NCBI RefSeq assembly: GCF_018130165.1
Contig: NZ_JAFCLZ010000022.1
Span: 62,001 to 126,000, forward strand
Source of the DNA: Bradyrhizobium sp. JYMT SZCCT0180
Lineage (GTDB): Bacteria > Pseudomonadota > Alphaproteobacteria > Rhizobiales > Xanthobacteraceae
DNA: 64,000 nt
Direction: 5' to 3'
A model generated the notes under the pieces. The model saw nothing but the letters and a program-made list of their open reading frames with translations, was not told where the DNA came from and did not search any database. Positions 53,663 to 62,240 of this stretch are shown here, piece by piece. Position numbers and translations under genes: made by a program. Position 1 is the stretch's first letter; the number at the start of each line of letters is the position of its first letter.

Positions 53663-53681
53663 GTGACACATATTGTCACCA
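53663..53681. promoter_or_regulatory. Perfect inverted repeat, probable WYL operator
   Basis: GGTGACACATATTGTCACC: seven-base arms ggtgaca/tgtcacc around five bases. It lies in the 71-base divergent interval between the WYL gene and the nuclease-helicase gene. Its right half overlaps a possible -35 (TTGTCA, 53674-53679) of the plus-strand promoter, with TATACC at 53695-53700 as a possible -10, so binding would block that promoter. Confidence 0.7.
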
Positions 53682-53718
53682 CCTGCCTATAACTATACCG
53701 TACACGGGGGGGTTGCAC

Positions 53719-56700
53719 GTGAAAATCGAGGGCCAAGACATATTGCTTTCCGCATCGGACCTGATGCGGTTCATGGGTTGCGCACATGCGACCGCGATGG
53801 ACCTTCGTTACGCAAGGGGGGATCCGCTCGTTCCTGCGGAGGATTCCGAAGATGCTAAGATCCTCCAGAAGCAGGGTGACGACCACGAATTGAGATTTCT
53901 CTCCAAGCTAAAAACCGAACATCGTTCAGTCATCGAATTTAGCCGACAGGAAAATTTAGGCGCAGCGGCTCGAGCAACGCGTGACGCCCTCGCCCAAGGA
54001 GCGGAGGTCTTATTTCAGGGAGCGTTCCTTTCCCCTCCATGGGGTGGCTGGTCCGATTTCTTGATAAGAACTGAAAAGCCCTCAAAGTTGGGAGATTTTT
54101 CGTACGAGGTTGTCGACACCAAATTAAAACGTAAGCCAGACCCGAAGCATATTCTGCAGCTTGTACTCTACTCTGACCTCCTGGCCGAAATTCAAGGCTG
54201 TGAGCCCGACCAAGCCCACATCGAATTGGGTGATGGGACACGCTTCTCGTTTCGGCTTCCCGAATATGCAGCCTATGCCCGTCACGCGCGCGCTCGACTT
54301 GGAGATTTCGTAGTCCGTCCAGCTGCCACATCTCCAGAGCCCGTTAGGATGTGTGGGCTCTGCCGTTGGCGGGAGGATTGCGACAAGCAGTGGGAAGAGA
54401 CTGACAGCCTCGCGCTCGTGGCGGGCATATCTCGAAGTCAGCGTAATAAGCTGCTCGCATCCGGCGTGACTACAATGACTGAGCTAGGACGGCGCGCGAA
54501 ACGCGTTCCGCGCCTCGCAGAAGCGACGTTGGCGAAATTGGCGGTGCAAGCGCGTCTGCAGTCTGCAAGGCGCGCCGGAGGTCCCCCAACGTTTGAACTG
54601 AAGGCGCTCGCTCCCGATCGTGGTCTCGCGTTACTTCCCGAGCCCGATTCCGGTGATCTCTTCTATGATATAGAAGGCGACCCCTTTTACGACGGCGGTC
54701 TCGAATATCTCCACGGCATCTGGTTCTCGGACAGTGGTCATGATCGGTTTGAAGATTTCTGGGCACACGATCGCGCAGAGGAGGGAGAAGCGCTCCGTCG
54801 GCTCATGGCGTTCTTCGAAACTCGCCTCAGAGAATCTCCCAAGGCTCATATTTATCACTACGCTGCTTATGAAATATCAGCCTTACGTAGACTTACGAGT
54901 ACTCACGGCATTGGGGAAGCGTTGCTCGACCAGATGCTAAAAGAGGGCCGATTTGTCGACCTCTATAGTGTTGTCTCCGGCGGAATTATTGCATCTGAGC
55001 CGGCCTATTCGCTAAAAAATCTCGAAGTATTTTACATGGCGGAACGAACGGGCGCGGTCAAAACGGCTGGCGGCAGCGTTGTCGCGTACGAGACGTGGAG
55101 AGAAACCAAGGATGACAAAATTCTGGAAGAGGTACGCGACTACAACAAAATTGATTGTATTTCGACGCAGCAGCTACGCGACTGGCTCGTCGCTTCGGTA
55201 AGACCTGCTGGCATGGCCTGGTGGAAGAAGGGAGGGGTGAGTGCCGAAAAGACGTTCAACTCAGAAATCATTGCTGAGCAGCAGGCTGCCGCGGACGCCT
55301 TGCGAAAAAAACTGGAGCCTGTCCGTGCCCGCCTGGGCGGCAAAGTTGCAGAGCTTCTTTTTGATCTCACTTACTTTCATAGGCGAGAGAAGAAGCCTAC
55401 CTGGTGGTCGATCTTTGACAAGATCGGCAAGGATGCCGAGGACCTTATTGACGACTTTGATTGTTTGGCTGGCCTTGTGGCTAAATCAAAATCTGTGGAT
55501 GGAGGGAAGTTTTGGGAGAGAATGTTTGATTTCCCCGAGCAGGAATCAAAGCTTGACGTTGGAGCGTGCCATACGGACTTGAATGGAATGCCCGCAGTCG
55601 TAACCGTGATGGACATTGACCGCGATAAGCAAGTAGCAATAGTCAAGTTTCCGAAGGCGTACTTCCCGACAGCGCCGGATCAACTGTCTCTACTGCCATC
55701 CGGACCACTAAAGACCGATGCAATCGAGGCGGCCATCGTTCGCGTAGTAGGATCTGCCGTCGCCAACGATCTGCGCTATCCTGCGGTTTTGGATTTTATT
55801 TGTAACGTCCTGCCGAGGTTCAAAACGAAAAATCGGAAGAATGCCATTGTCGGCCCGAACGGAGACCTTGTATCCCAGATCGTTGCTGCCGTTGGCGACC
55901 TTGATCGCAGCGTTCTGCCAATCCAGGGACCGCCAGGCACCGGCAAGACCTATGTCAGTTCGTGCGCTATCCTCGAATTGGTGAGGCGGGGCAAACGAGT
56001 GGGGGTCGCATCCAACAGTCATAAGGCGATTGATAATTTGCTGTGTGCTGTTCTAGACCGAGCAAATGAGGCAGGTGAAAAAATTGGTGCGGTTAAGAAG
56101 GGTAGCGAGCCGATAACTGGCCCCCATGCCGGAGCAATTTCTCATACTGACAACAATAAGGATCCGAAGCTGCTTACGGAGTCTGTCGTTGGTGGAACGG
56201 CATGGCTCTTTTCCCGGCCCGAATTTGACCAAGCCTTCGATTACCTCTTCGTTGACGAAGCAGGGCAGGTATCGATCGCAAATGTCGTAGCGATGGGGAC
56301 TAGCGCCAAAAATATTGTGCTCGTGGGTGATCCGATGCAATTACCGCAACCAATTCAGGGTGCTCATCCCGGCGATAGCGGGCTATCGGCTCTTGAGTAT
56401 CTGCTTGCGGGTCATAATACGGTGCCCGCGGATCGTGGGATATTTCTTCCGGTATCTCGAAGGATGCATCCCGACGTCTGCCGGTTTATTTCGATGATCG
56501 TTTATGAAGGCCGTCTTGCGAACGATGAGGGTGCTGGTCGACAAAGAATCCTCGATGATTCCGGTCATACCCTGTCTGGGGTCCATCTGGTTGAGGTTCC
56601 CCATGCGGGCAATAGCCAATCATCGCTAGAGGAGGTTGTCGGGATCCGGCGACAGATCACTTCACTCTTAGGAAAGCGATTTAGGGATCGCGACGGCAAT

Positions 56701-57111
56701 GAAAGGTGCTTGCAACTGAGCGATATCCTTGTTGTGGCTCCCTACAATTTGCAAGTTAACGCACTGAAGGCAGGCCTTCCTTCCGGCGCGCGAGTCGGAA
56801 CAGTCGATAAATTTCAGGGACAAGAGGCTCCGGTCTGCATAGTTTCAATGACTACATCGTCAGCTGATGAAATTCCGCGCGGAGTAGACTTTCTCTTCAG
56901 CCTCAATCGCATCAACGTCGCCGTTTCAAGGGCGCAAGTTCTCTCGCTGGTCTTTGCGAGCCCGCGCCTGCTCGACGTACCCTGTGCGAATATTATGGAG
57001 ATGCGTCTAGTCAATAGCTTGTGTGCGCTCAAAGAATATGGCGCGGGTACGGCCGCCCGCACCGGTGATCGATCTCAGGGCATGCCAACTTCTGTCACCT
57101 CACCCTCCTAA
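53719..57111 (+). CDS. RecB-like nuclease / RNase H-like exonuclease / SF1 helicase fusion (TM0106 family)
   Basis: 1130 residues with three parts. (1) RecB/Cas4-like nuclease (about 1-240): DFSYEVVDTKLKRKP with Asp and Lys, QLVLYSDLL (QxxxY), plus Cys in FMGCAHA and CGLCRWREDC, suggesting an Fe-S cluster as in Cas4. (2) RNase H-like exonuclease (about 310-490): LFYDIEGDPFYDG, HYAAYE and DYNKIDCIST. (3) SF1 helicase (about 720-1115): PIQGPPGTGKTYV, FVDEAGQVS, VLVGDPMQLP, TVDKFQGQEA and NRINVAVSRAQ. GTG 53719 follows a run of G at good spacing; TTG 53713 is the alternative. Predicted DNA/RNA end-processing nuclease; transcription probably governed by the WYL operator. The DUF4258 gene follows. 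Confidence 0.85.
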   Translation: MKIEGQDILLSASDLMRFMGCAHATAMDLRYARGDPLVPAEDSEDAKILQKQGDDHELRFLSKLKTEHRSVIEFSRQENLGAAARATRDALAQGAEVLFQGAFLSPPWGGWSDFLIRTEKPSKLGDFSYEVVDTKLKRKPDPKHILQLVLYSDLLAEIQGCEPDQAHIELGDGTRFSFRLPEYAAYARHARARLGDFVVRPAATSPEPVRMCGLCRWREDCDKQWEETDSLALVAGISRSQRNKLLASGVTTMTELGRRAKRVPRLAEATLAKLAVQARLQSARRAGGPPTFELKALAPDRGLALLPEPDSGDLFYDIEGDPFYDGGLEYLHGIWFSDSGHDRFEDFWAHDRAEEGEALRRLMAFFETRLRESPKAHIYHYAAYEISALRRLTSTHGIGEALLDQMLKEGRFVDLYSVVSGGIIASEPAYSLKNLEVFYMAERTGAVKTAGGSVVAYETWRETKDDKILEEVRDYNKIDCISTQQLRDWLVASVRPAGMAWWKKGGVSAEKTFNSEIIAEQQAAADALRKKLEPVRARLGGKVAELLFDLTYFHRREKKPTWWSIFDKIGKDAEDLIDDFDCLAGLVAKSKSVDGGKFWERMFDFPEQESKLDVGACHTDLNGMPAVVTVMDIDRDKQVAIVKFPKAYFPTAPDQLSLLPSGPLKTDAIEAAIVRVVGSAVANDLRYPAVLDFICNVLPRFKTKNRKNAIVGPNGDLVSQIVAAVGDLDRSVLPIQGPPGTGKTYVSSCAILELVRRGKRVGVASNSHKAIDNLLCAVLDRANEAGEKIGAVKKGSEPITGPHAGAISHTDNNKDPKLLTESVVGGTAWLFSRPEFDQAFDYLFVDEAGQVSIANVVAMGTSAKNIVLVGDPMQLPQPIQGAHPGDSGLSALEYLLAGHNTVPADRGIFLPVSRRMHPDVCRFISMIVYEGRLANDEGAGRQRILDDSGHTLSGVHLVEVPHAGNSQSSLEEVVGIRRQITSLLGKRFRDRDGNERCLQLSDILVVAPYNLQVNALKAGLPSGARVGTVDKFQGQEAPVCIVSMTTSSADEIPRGVDFLFSLNRINVAVSRAQVLSLVFASPRLLDVPCANIMEMRLVNSLCALKEYGAGTAARTGDRSQGMPTSVTSPS

Positions 57112-57141
57112 CCTTCCTAGACCAGGAAAGGGAGGGACCAA

Positions 57142-57408
57142 ATGTACACTCGCCATGCACAGACCCGCTGCCAGCAAAGAGCAATTCGACCCGAGGTCGT
57201 CGATGCCCTCCTGGATTATGGGTGTCAGAAGCGTCGACACGGCGCGGACGTTTACTTCATGGATAGCTCATCTCGAAAACGAGCTCGTTCCGAGCTTGGT
57301 CGCAGAGAATACGCCAAAATTGAGGGTCGACTGGATCGATATCTGATACTGGGGGATGACGGCCAAATAGTAACTGCTGCGATCCGGCTGCGTAGGCTCG
57401 CCATCTAG
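57142..57408 (+). CDS. DUF4258 family protein (88 aa)
   Basis: YTRHAQTRCQQRAIRPEVVD at the N-terminus matches the H...R.xQRxI pattern of DUF4258, small proteins often found in toxin-antitoxin-like pairs and of uncertain function, related to the BECR/RelE-like toxin folds by some analyses. A strong gggaggg precedes the ATG. It follows the nuclease-helicase gene by 30 bases, so it is probably in the same transcript. Confidence 0.7.
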   Translation: MYTRHAQTRCQQRAIRPEVVDALLDYGCQKRRHGADVYFMDSSSRKRARSELGRREYAKIEGRLDRYLILGDDGQIVTAAIRLRRLAI

Positions 57409-57426
57409 GGAGGCTAACGAGGGTAA

Positions 57427-57756
57427 TTAGGACGACAGTTCAACATGGGTAACATAACCATCCGGCCCATTAACGGGGGTTCGCAGAAACCCGGCAGCGG
57501 CTGCGTGTCCGATGCATCCCTTGTCCATACGAAGTTGGACGCCATTAAAATTCAAAAAGACCGGTACGGTCTTAGTGCCGAGATGCCATGCCACATGCTT
57601 CAATTGCGTTTCAAAATGCGTTTGTCGGGTCCTGTCACGAGCAAGGGTTTTCTTTGCAAGAGAGTTTGCGTCAAAGGTGCTTGTCGCTTTGACGAATACA
57701 TCGCTGGATCCCGGAAGCGGCTCGTAGTCTAATGGCACCCAAACCCAATTTGTCAT
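57427..57756 (-). CDS. Hypothetical protein (109 aa)
   Basis: Starts MTNWVWVPLDYEPLPGSSDVF; the rest is basic and then Gly-rich. aaaagg is a weak ribosome binding site two bases before the ATG. No family recognised. It is divergent from the McrB gene with about 75 bases between starts and converges on the DUF4258 gene. Confidence 0.4.
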   Translation of the reverse strand: MTNWVWVPLDYEPLPGSSDVFVKATSTFDANSLAKKTLARDRTRQTHFETQLKHVAWHLGTKTVPVFLNFNGVQLRMDKGCIGHAAAAGFLRTPVNGPDGYVTHVELSS

Positions 57757-57830
57757 GGCCTTTTTAGCCGCTGAGCTGTCATGATCTTGGGAGTACTGAT
57801 GCGTACCAGCGCCATTACGCGCTCCTTGTT

Positions 57831-60725
57831 TTGCCGAAGAAGGGTTGCCAGTTGAGCCAAGCCGACGATATTCGCAAGTTTGTCATCGTCAACCATATTT
57901 CTCCGGCTCGTTCCCGCGGTGACGCCCAAGTCTCGGTGAGAGCCGGTGATGTGCACCGCGAAATGGATCTCTCAAACTCAATGCCCGCGGTTTGCAGCGC
58001 TATAGGCAGCAGCAAGTTCTGGACAGAGGCGGGTGTTCGCGAGACCAAAAGGGATGGCCCCGCTAATAGCTCGACCGTTGTGTTTACGTTCGCAATTGAT
58101 CAATCGTCTACGATCGACGTTGCGGCCGCCGAGAAAGAATTGCGAGCGCGGTTTGGCAATCCCGATGTTGATAACGAAAAAATTCTATCATTCAACCTGC
58201 CTGATGGGCGCGCAATTGCGCTTCAGCGCGACATTCAAAATGTTCAACTTTGGCTCGAGAGCAGCGGTCGTACCTTCCCATCGAGTTGGGAAATGCAACT
58301 CTACCAGGCTGACCGGGGGAGGCACTCAAACCTGCCGGGTCGGCTAAAACACAATCCCCCAGAACTGCTTCGCCAGCAGGGATTTCCTCGACCAGTTCTG
58401 AGCGTGCGCGCGCGTAACCGAAATGAGTTCACAAATATCCTCGATTGGTACAGCCAGATGCCCAACACGTTAGATCTTGAAGCGCTAGGCAAGCTAAAAG
58501 CTGCTTTTGTTTCTCATTTTCCAGATTTCGAAGCGCTCGGTTTCGACGCGACGCACGGCAGCTATTGGGATGAAGAGCGCAAATATAAGCAGGCTCTTAT
58601 CGAGCGAGTAGCAGAAGTCACAGGGCGAGGAGATGAGTTGTCAAATGCCCAAGTGGGCAATGATGTTCTGGCCATTCTTGAATCTCCAGAATCAAACCTT
58701 CTTGGCTGGAGGATGACAGATAGGCTGCGAATTGTGCGCTCAACGGCTACGCCGCTGATCAACGAAGCAGCAGGGGCATTGCTTCGAAGTCCTCTGGATC
58801 CGCCTCAAGCCGTCGAAGAATTCGTACAGAAAACGTGGCCTGAATATTCGGAGGGACAGGAGGGCAATATGCCCTATCGGGATATGCGCACGATTCCGAC
58901 GATGTTGCTGGCGTTTGCCAAGCCTGAACGGGCGATCGGAGTTCGATACAAGCCGATCTATACGGCAGGGATGCGTCTACTACACCGCTCGTTGCTCAAA
59001 AATGCTCCATTCTCTGCCGCCGAATATGGAGATGTGCTTGCGATGAGCGAAGCCATACTTAATGTCATGCGCGACGATTGGGGATGGAAGCCCCGTGATC
59101 TTTGGGACGTTCAAGGATTTATCTGGGTCACGTGCAACGGTTCTGATGCGGATGAGGCGGTCTCCGATGAAAAATCGATTGTCGCTGAGTCGTCGAAAAA
59201 GAGCGCGGCGCCGACCAATGTAATCCTTTACGGTCCTCCCGGCACCGGCAAGACATATAGGAGCGCGCAAGAGGCCGTCCTCCTGTGCGACGGCGTTGCT
59301 CCCGATGAACAGGACCGACAAAAACTAATGGAGCGCTTTAACGCCTTAAAGGATGCGGGTCGAATAGCCTTTGTAACATTTCACCAAAGCTACAGCTACG
59401 AGGATTTCATTGAGGGATTAAGGCCGGAAACCGCCGCCGAGGATGAAGGTGGTCAATCCTCCTCTGGAGGTTTCCGGCTCAAGCCAACCGATGGCGTCTT
59501 CAAACGCATTTCTGCACTTGCCGAACAGGCTGGGGCAGTTAGACCGGCAGCGTCCGCATTCGATCTTGATGGCCGCAATTTTTTTAAGATGTCACTCGGC
59601 CGAGCTTACGATCAGAGCGAGATCTACCAAGCCGCAATTGACGGAGGATATGTCGCGCTGGGCTGGGGTGGAGACACGGATTGGAGTGATCCAATCTTCG
59701 AAAAATTTGATGCCATTTTGGAAAAGTGGAGATCCGTCGAGCCAGATATTAGCAGCAACCGGGGTGATGTAACCCAGACGTTTCGGTTACGTGCAATGAT
59801 GCAAAAGGGCGATATCGTAATCGTATCTGATGGCAACAGTCAGTTCCGCGCGATTGGCGAAATCATCGGACCCTATGAATTTGCGAAGGACGCCACCGAC
59901 TATCGACATCGGCGAAAAGTACGTTGGTTACGTGTTCTTGAGAAATCGTTGCCGGTCGAGACTATTCTCGATGGCAAATTCACGATGATGTCGCTTTATC
60001 GAATTGATCCCAAAAAGATAAAGCGAGCTGCCCTTGAGACAATACTGGGTGAACAGGGAGCTACTACCACCACAGACCTCAACAAGGATCCGGATCCGTA
60101 TGTTCTGGTCATCGATGAAATCAACAGGGCCAACATTTCTAAGGTCTTCGGAGAACTCATTACCCTGATTGAACCAGACAAGCGGTTGGGCTGTCTCAAT
60201 GCGCTAACGGTGACGCTGCCATATTCTCACGAGGAATTCGGCGTGCCAGCAAATCTCCACATTGTAGGTACGATGAACACGGCCGACAGGTCGATAGCCT
60301 TGTTGGATACAGCTCTACGTCGGCGATTCCAATTTAAGGAATTGATGCCCCAACCCTCTCTTCTCGGCGACAATGTGGGTGGAGTGAATATTCGGGCCCT
60401 TTTGTCCGCGTTGAACGAGCGGATTGAGTATTTCTTCGATCGGGAACATCAGATAGGGCATGCTTATTTCATGGAATGTCAGTCCCGAACGGACTTGGAT
60501 AGAGTGATGCGCACCAAAATCATTCCGCTTCTGTCCGAATACTTTTACGACAATTGGGAAAAGCTGCGCGAGGTACTCGGTGAGACTAGTGATGAGGGGC
60601 ATTTCACTGTTCGGACCAAGCTGCGGCCTCCAACCACGGGAGCAATGGATTCTGACATCGAACGCTACCGCTATGACGTGCGTCCCGAGTTTCCTGCGAA
60701 TGCATATGATCACTTCATGTCATGA
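57831..60725 (+). CDS. mcrB: McrB-type AAA+ GTPase with EVE-like insert
   Basis: 964 residues. N-terminal 80 residues (DIRKFVIVNHISPARSRG, then VRAGDVHREMDLSN) form a small domain I recall from several restriction proteins. The McrB core has LYGPPGTGKTYRS (about 467-479), TFHQSYSYEDFIEGLRP (typical McrB), VLVIDEINRANISKVFGEL (about 755-773) and IVGTMNTADRSIALLDTALR (about 808). Between Walker A and B lies an insert (about 580-715, YVALGWGGDTDWSD...) with the pattern of an EVE/YTH-like domain, which reads modified bases in DNA or RNA. Type IV restriction of modified DNA or RNA is inferred. TTG 57831 is the only clear upstream start. Confidence 0.85.
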   Translation: MPKKGCQLSQADDIRKFVIVNHISPARSRGDAQVSVRAGDVHREMDLSNSMPAVCSAIGSSKFWTEAGVRETKRDGPANSSTVVFTFAIDQSSTIDVAAAEKELRARFGNPDVDNEKILSFNLPDGRAIALQRDIQNVQLWLESSGRTFPSSWEMQLYQADRGRHSNLPGRLKHNPPELLRQQGFPRPVLSVRARNRNEFTNILDWYSQMPNTLDLEALGKLKAAFVSHFPDFEALGFDATHGSYWDEERKYKQALIERVAEVTGRGDELSNAQVGNDVLAILESPESNLLGWRMTDRLRIVRSTATPLINEAAGALLRSPLDPPQAVEEFVQKTWPEYSEGQEGNMPYRDMRTIPTMLLAFAKPERAIGVRYKPIYTAGMRLLHRSLLKNAPFSAAEYGDVLAMSEAILNVMRDDWGWKPRDLWDVQGFIWVTCNGSDADEAVSDEKSIVAESSKKSAAPTNVILYGPPGTGKTYRSAQEAVLLCDGVAPDEQDRQKLMERFNALKDAGRIAFVTFHQSYSYEDFIEGLRPETAAEDEGGQSSSGGFRLKPTDGVFKRISALAEQAGAVRPAASAFDLDGRNFFKMSLGRAYDQSEIYQAAIDGGYVALGWGGDTDWSDPIFEKFDAILEKWRSVEPDISSNRGDVTQTFRLRAMMQKGDIVIVSDGNSQFRAIGEIIGPYEFAKDATDYRHRRKVRWLRVLEKSLPVETILDGKFTMMSLYRIDPKKIKRAALETILGEQGATTTTDLNKDPDPYVLVIDEINRANISKVFGELITLIEPDKRLGCLNALTVTLPYSHEEFGVPANLHIVGTMNTADRSIALLDTALRRRFQFKELMPQPSLLGDNVGGVNIRALLSALNERIEYFFDREHQIGHAYFMECQSRTDLDRVMRTKIIPLLSEYFYDNWEKLREVLGETSDEGHFTVRTKLRPPTTGAMDSDIERYRYDVRPEFPANAYDHFMS

Positions 60726-62032
60726 TCCATCGAACAGTCCGCGAGTGGGATTACATAGCTGTTGAGCCGCCTATCGGCGGACCGGCCGGTCTAAGTCGCT
60801 CAGTTGCCGACCGACTGTTGAAAGCAGCGCGCAATACGGCGCTCGGAGGTGAGGATGGAGAGAAGATCCTCGTCAACGGCGTCTCAAGGCTTCGCGCTCA
60901 ACAGGTGGTCGGCATTCTGGCCACGGAGGACGCGACACTCGAAATCTTGCCCAAAATAGATGGCTCGACCAGTGATAATGCCGCGGCTCGCCGAAGCCTA
61001 GTCCACATGCTGGCGGTAGTGCTCGATCTAGAAATTGCCCCCGGCGCGAATGCCGACTTGAGCTGGCAGAAGGATGACCTTCTGGAGATCCTCGTTCGAT
61101 TGTTCTGCGATAAACTGTTTGCAGTGCTTCATCGTGGAATGCCGCGGCGGTACGTCGGCAACCAGGATGATCTCTCGACCCTACGGGGCCGGCTAGACGT
61201 GGTACGTCAATTTACAGTGTTGGGAGCCACACCTCAAAAGCTTGCTTGCCAATTTGAAAATCTCAGCGCCGATATTGCGTTGAATCAAATAATGAAGGCG
61301 GCAGTCGCGCGGTTAACGACAACTTCTCGCTCGGAGCAAAATCGCCGAAGATTAACGGAGCTTGCCTTCGCATTCGATGAGGTGAGCGCGGTCGCGGTCA
61401 AGGAGCTCCCTTGGAACAAGGTTGTTATTGATAGAACTAATAGCGGGTGGCTTGAGTTGTTTCGCTTTGCGAGGTTGCTGTTGGGAGATCGCTTCCAAAC
61501 AACGACAAGAGGCAATGCTCGAGGCTTTTCTCTGCTTTTTGAGATGAACACGCTTTTTGAGGAATTCATCGGTCGAATGTTCAGGCGGGCACTCTCCGGA
61601 ACGGCCTTTCAAGTCGTTCTGCAAGGGCCCCAAAGCTACGCGTTGATTGATCATGCAACCGGCGCTCGTCGTTTCGCAACAAGGCCGGACATCGTCGTGA
61701 GCAAGGACGGTAAACCCCTTCTGATCATCGACACCAAATGGAAGCGTTTGAAGGGAGAGATAGATGACGCCAAGCGCGGCGTCGGACAGGCCGACATCTA
61801 TCAAATGATGGCGTATGCCCATGTGTATAATAGTAATTCTTTGATGTTGCTCTATCCACACCATGACGAATTAAGCATCGGCGAAGGGCTCCAGACGCTG
61901 CACCGCATTGCTGATAAGCAGGACAGCCGTCTTGCGATTGCGACGATAGCGTTGTCTGATCCAAAGTCCGTCGGAATGCGTTTGAGAAGGCTTCTGCTAG
62001 GAGACGCCGAAGTTTTTAATCTGACAATGTAG
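60722..62032 (+). CDS. mcrC: McrC-type nuclease
   Basis: 436 residues, overlapping the mcrB stop by four bases (ATGA). The N-terminal part (EWDYIAVEPPIGG; ILATEDATLEILPKIDG) matches the McrC finger/beta region, the middle contains the LRGRLDV-type motif (TLRGRLDVVRQF, about 155-166), and the C-terminus has the PD-(D/E)XK nuclease motif TRPDIVVSKDGKPLLIIDTKW (split here: Asp in RPDIVV about 323, then IDTKW about 336). McrC stimulates McrB hydrolysis and cuts DNA. Together they form a complete McrBC-type system, independent of the coiled-coil system at 29159-39608. Confidence 0.88.
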   Translation: MIHRTVREWDYIAVEPPIGGPAGLSRSVADRLLKAARNTALGGEDGEKILVNGVSRLRAQQVVGILATEDATLEILPKIDGSTSDNAAARRSLVHMLAVVLDLEIAPGANADLSWQKDDLLEILVRLFCDKLFAVLHRGMPRRYVGNQDDLSTLRGRLDVVRQFTVLGATPQKLACQFENLSADIALNQIMKAAVARLTTTSRSEQNRRRLTELAFAFDEVSAVAVKELPWNKVVIDRTNSGWLELFRFARLLLGDRFQTTTRGNARGFSLLFEMNTLFEEFIGRMFRRALSGTAFQVVLQGPQSYALIDHATGARRFATRPDIVVSKDGKPLLIIDTKWKRLKGEIDDAKRGVGQADIYQMMAYAHVYNSNSLMLLYPHHDELSIGEGLQTLHRIADKQDSRLAIATIALSDPKSVGMRLRRLLLGDAEVFNLTM

Positions 62033-62240
62033 TAACGTTGCTGTTGCCTGTCTCCTGGGTCAAGAAAACGGATTGCGCGCGAGACAAGAGGTTGATTGGC
62101 TGCCAAATAGTTGGAACGTCATCCCGCTGGCCTGTCTGAGAGCCTACGGAATTCTCGTGTAGACAGCAATCCGCCTTCGAAGTTCATCGCGCGGATATGG
62201 AATGCTATCGCAGGCCAGCGAAGTCGTGCCCGAAAGGGCC

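Noticed and set aside
53648..53671. Upstream ATG at 53671 as WYL start
   Set aside because: It lies inside the palindromic operator and has no ribosome binding site, whereas ATG 53647 has GGGGAG.
45893..57111. BREX system (WYL regulator plus helicase and PLD)
   Set aside because: No pglZ, brxC or brxL homologue was seen; the helicase next to the WYL gene is only a remnant.
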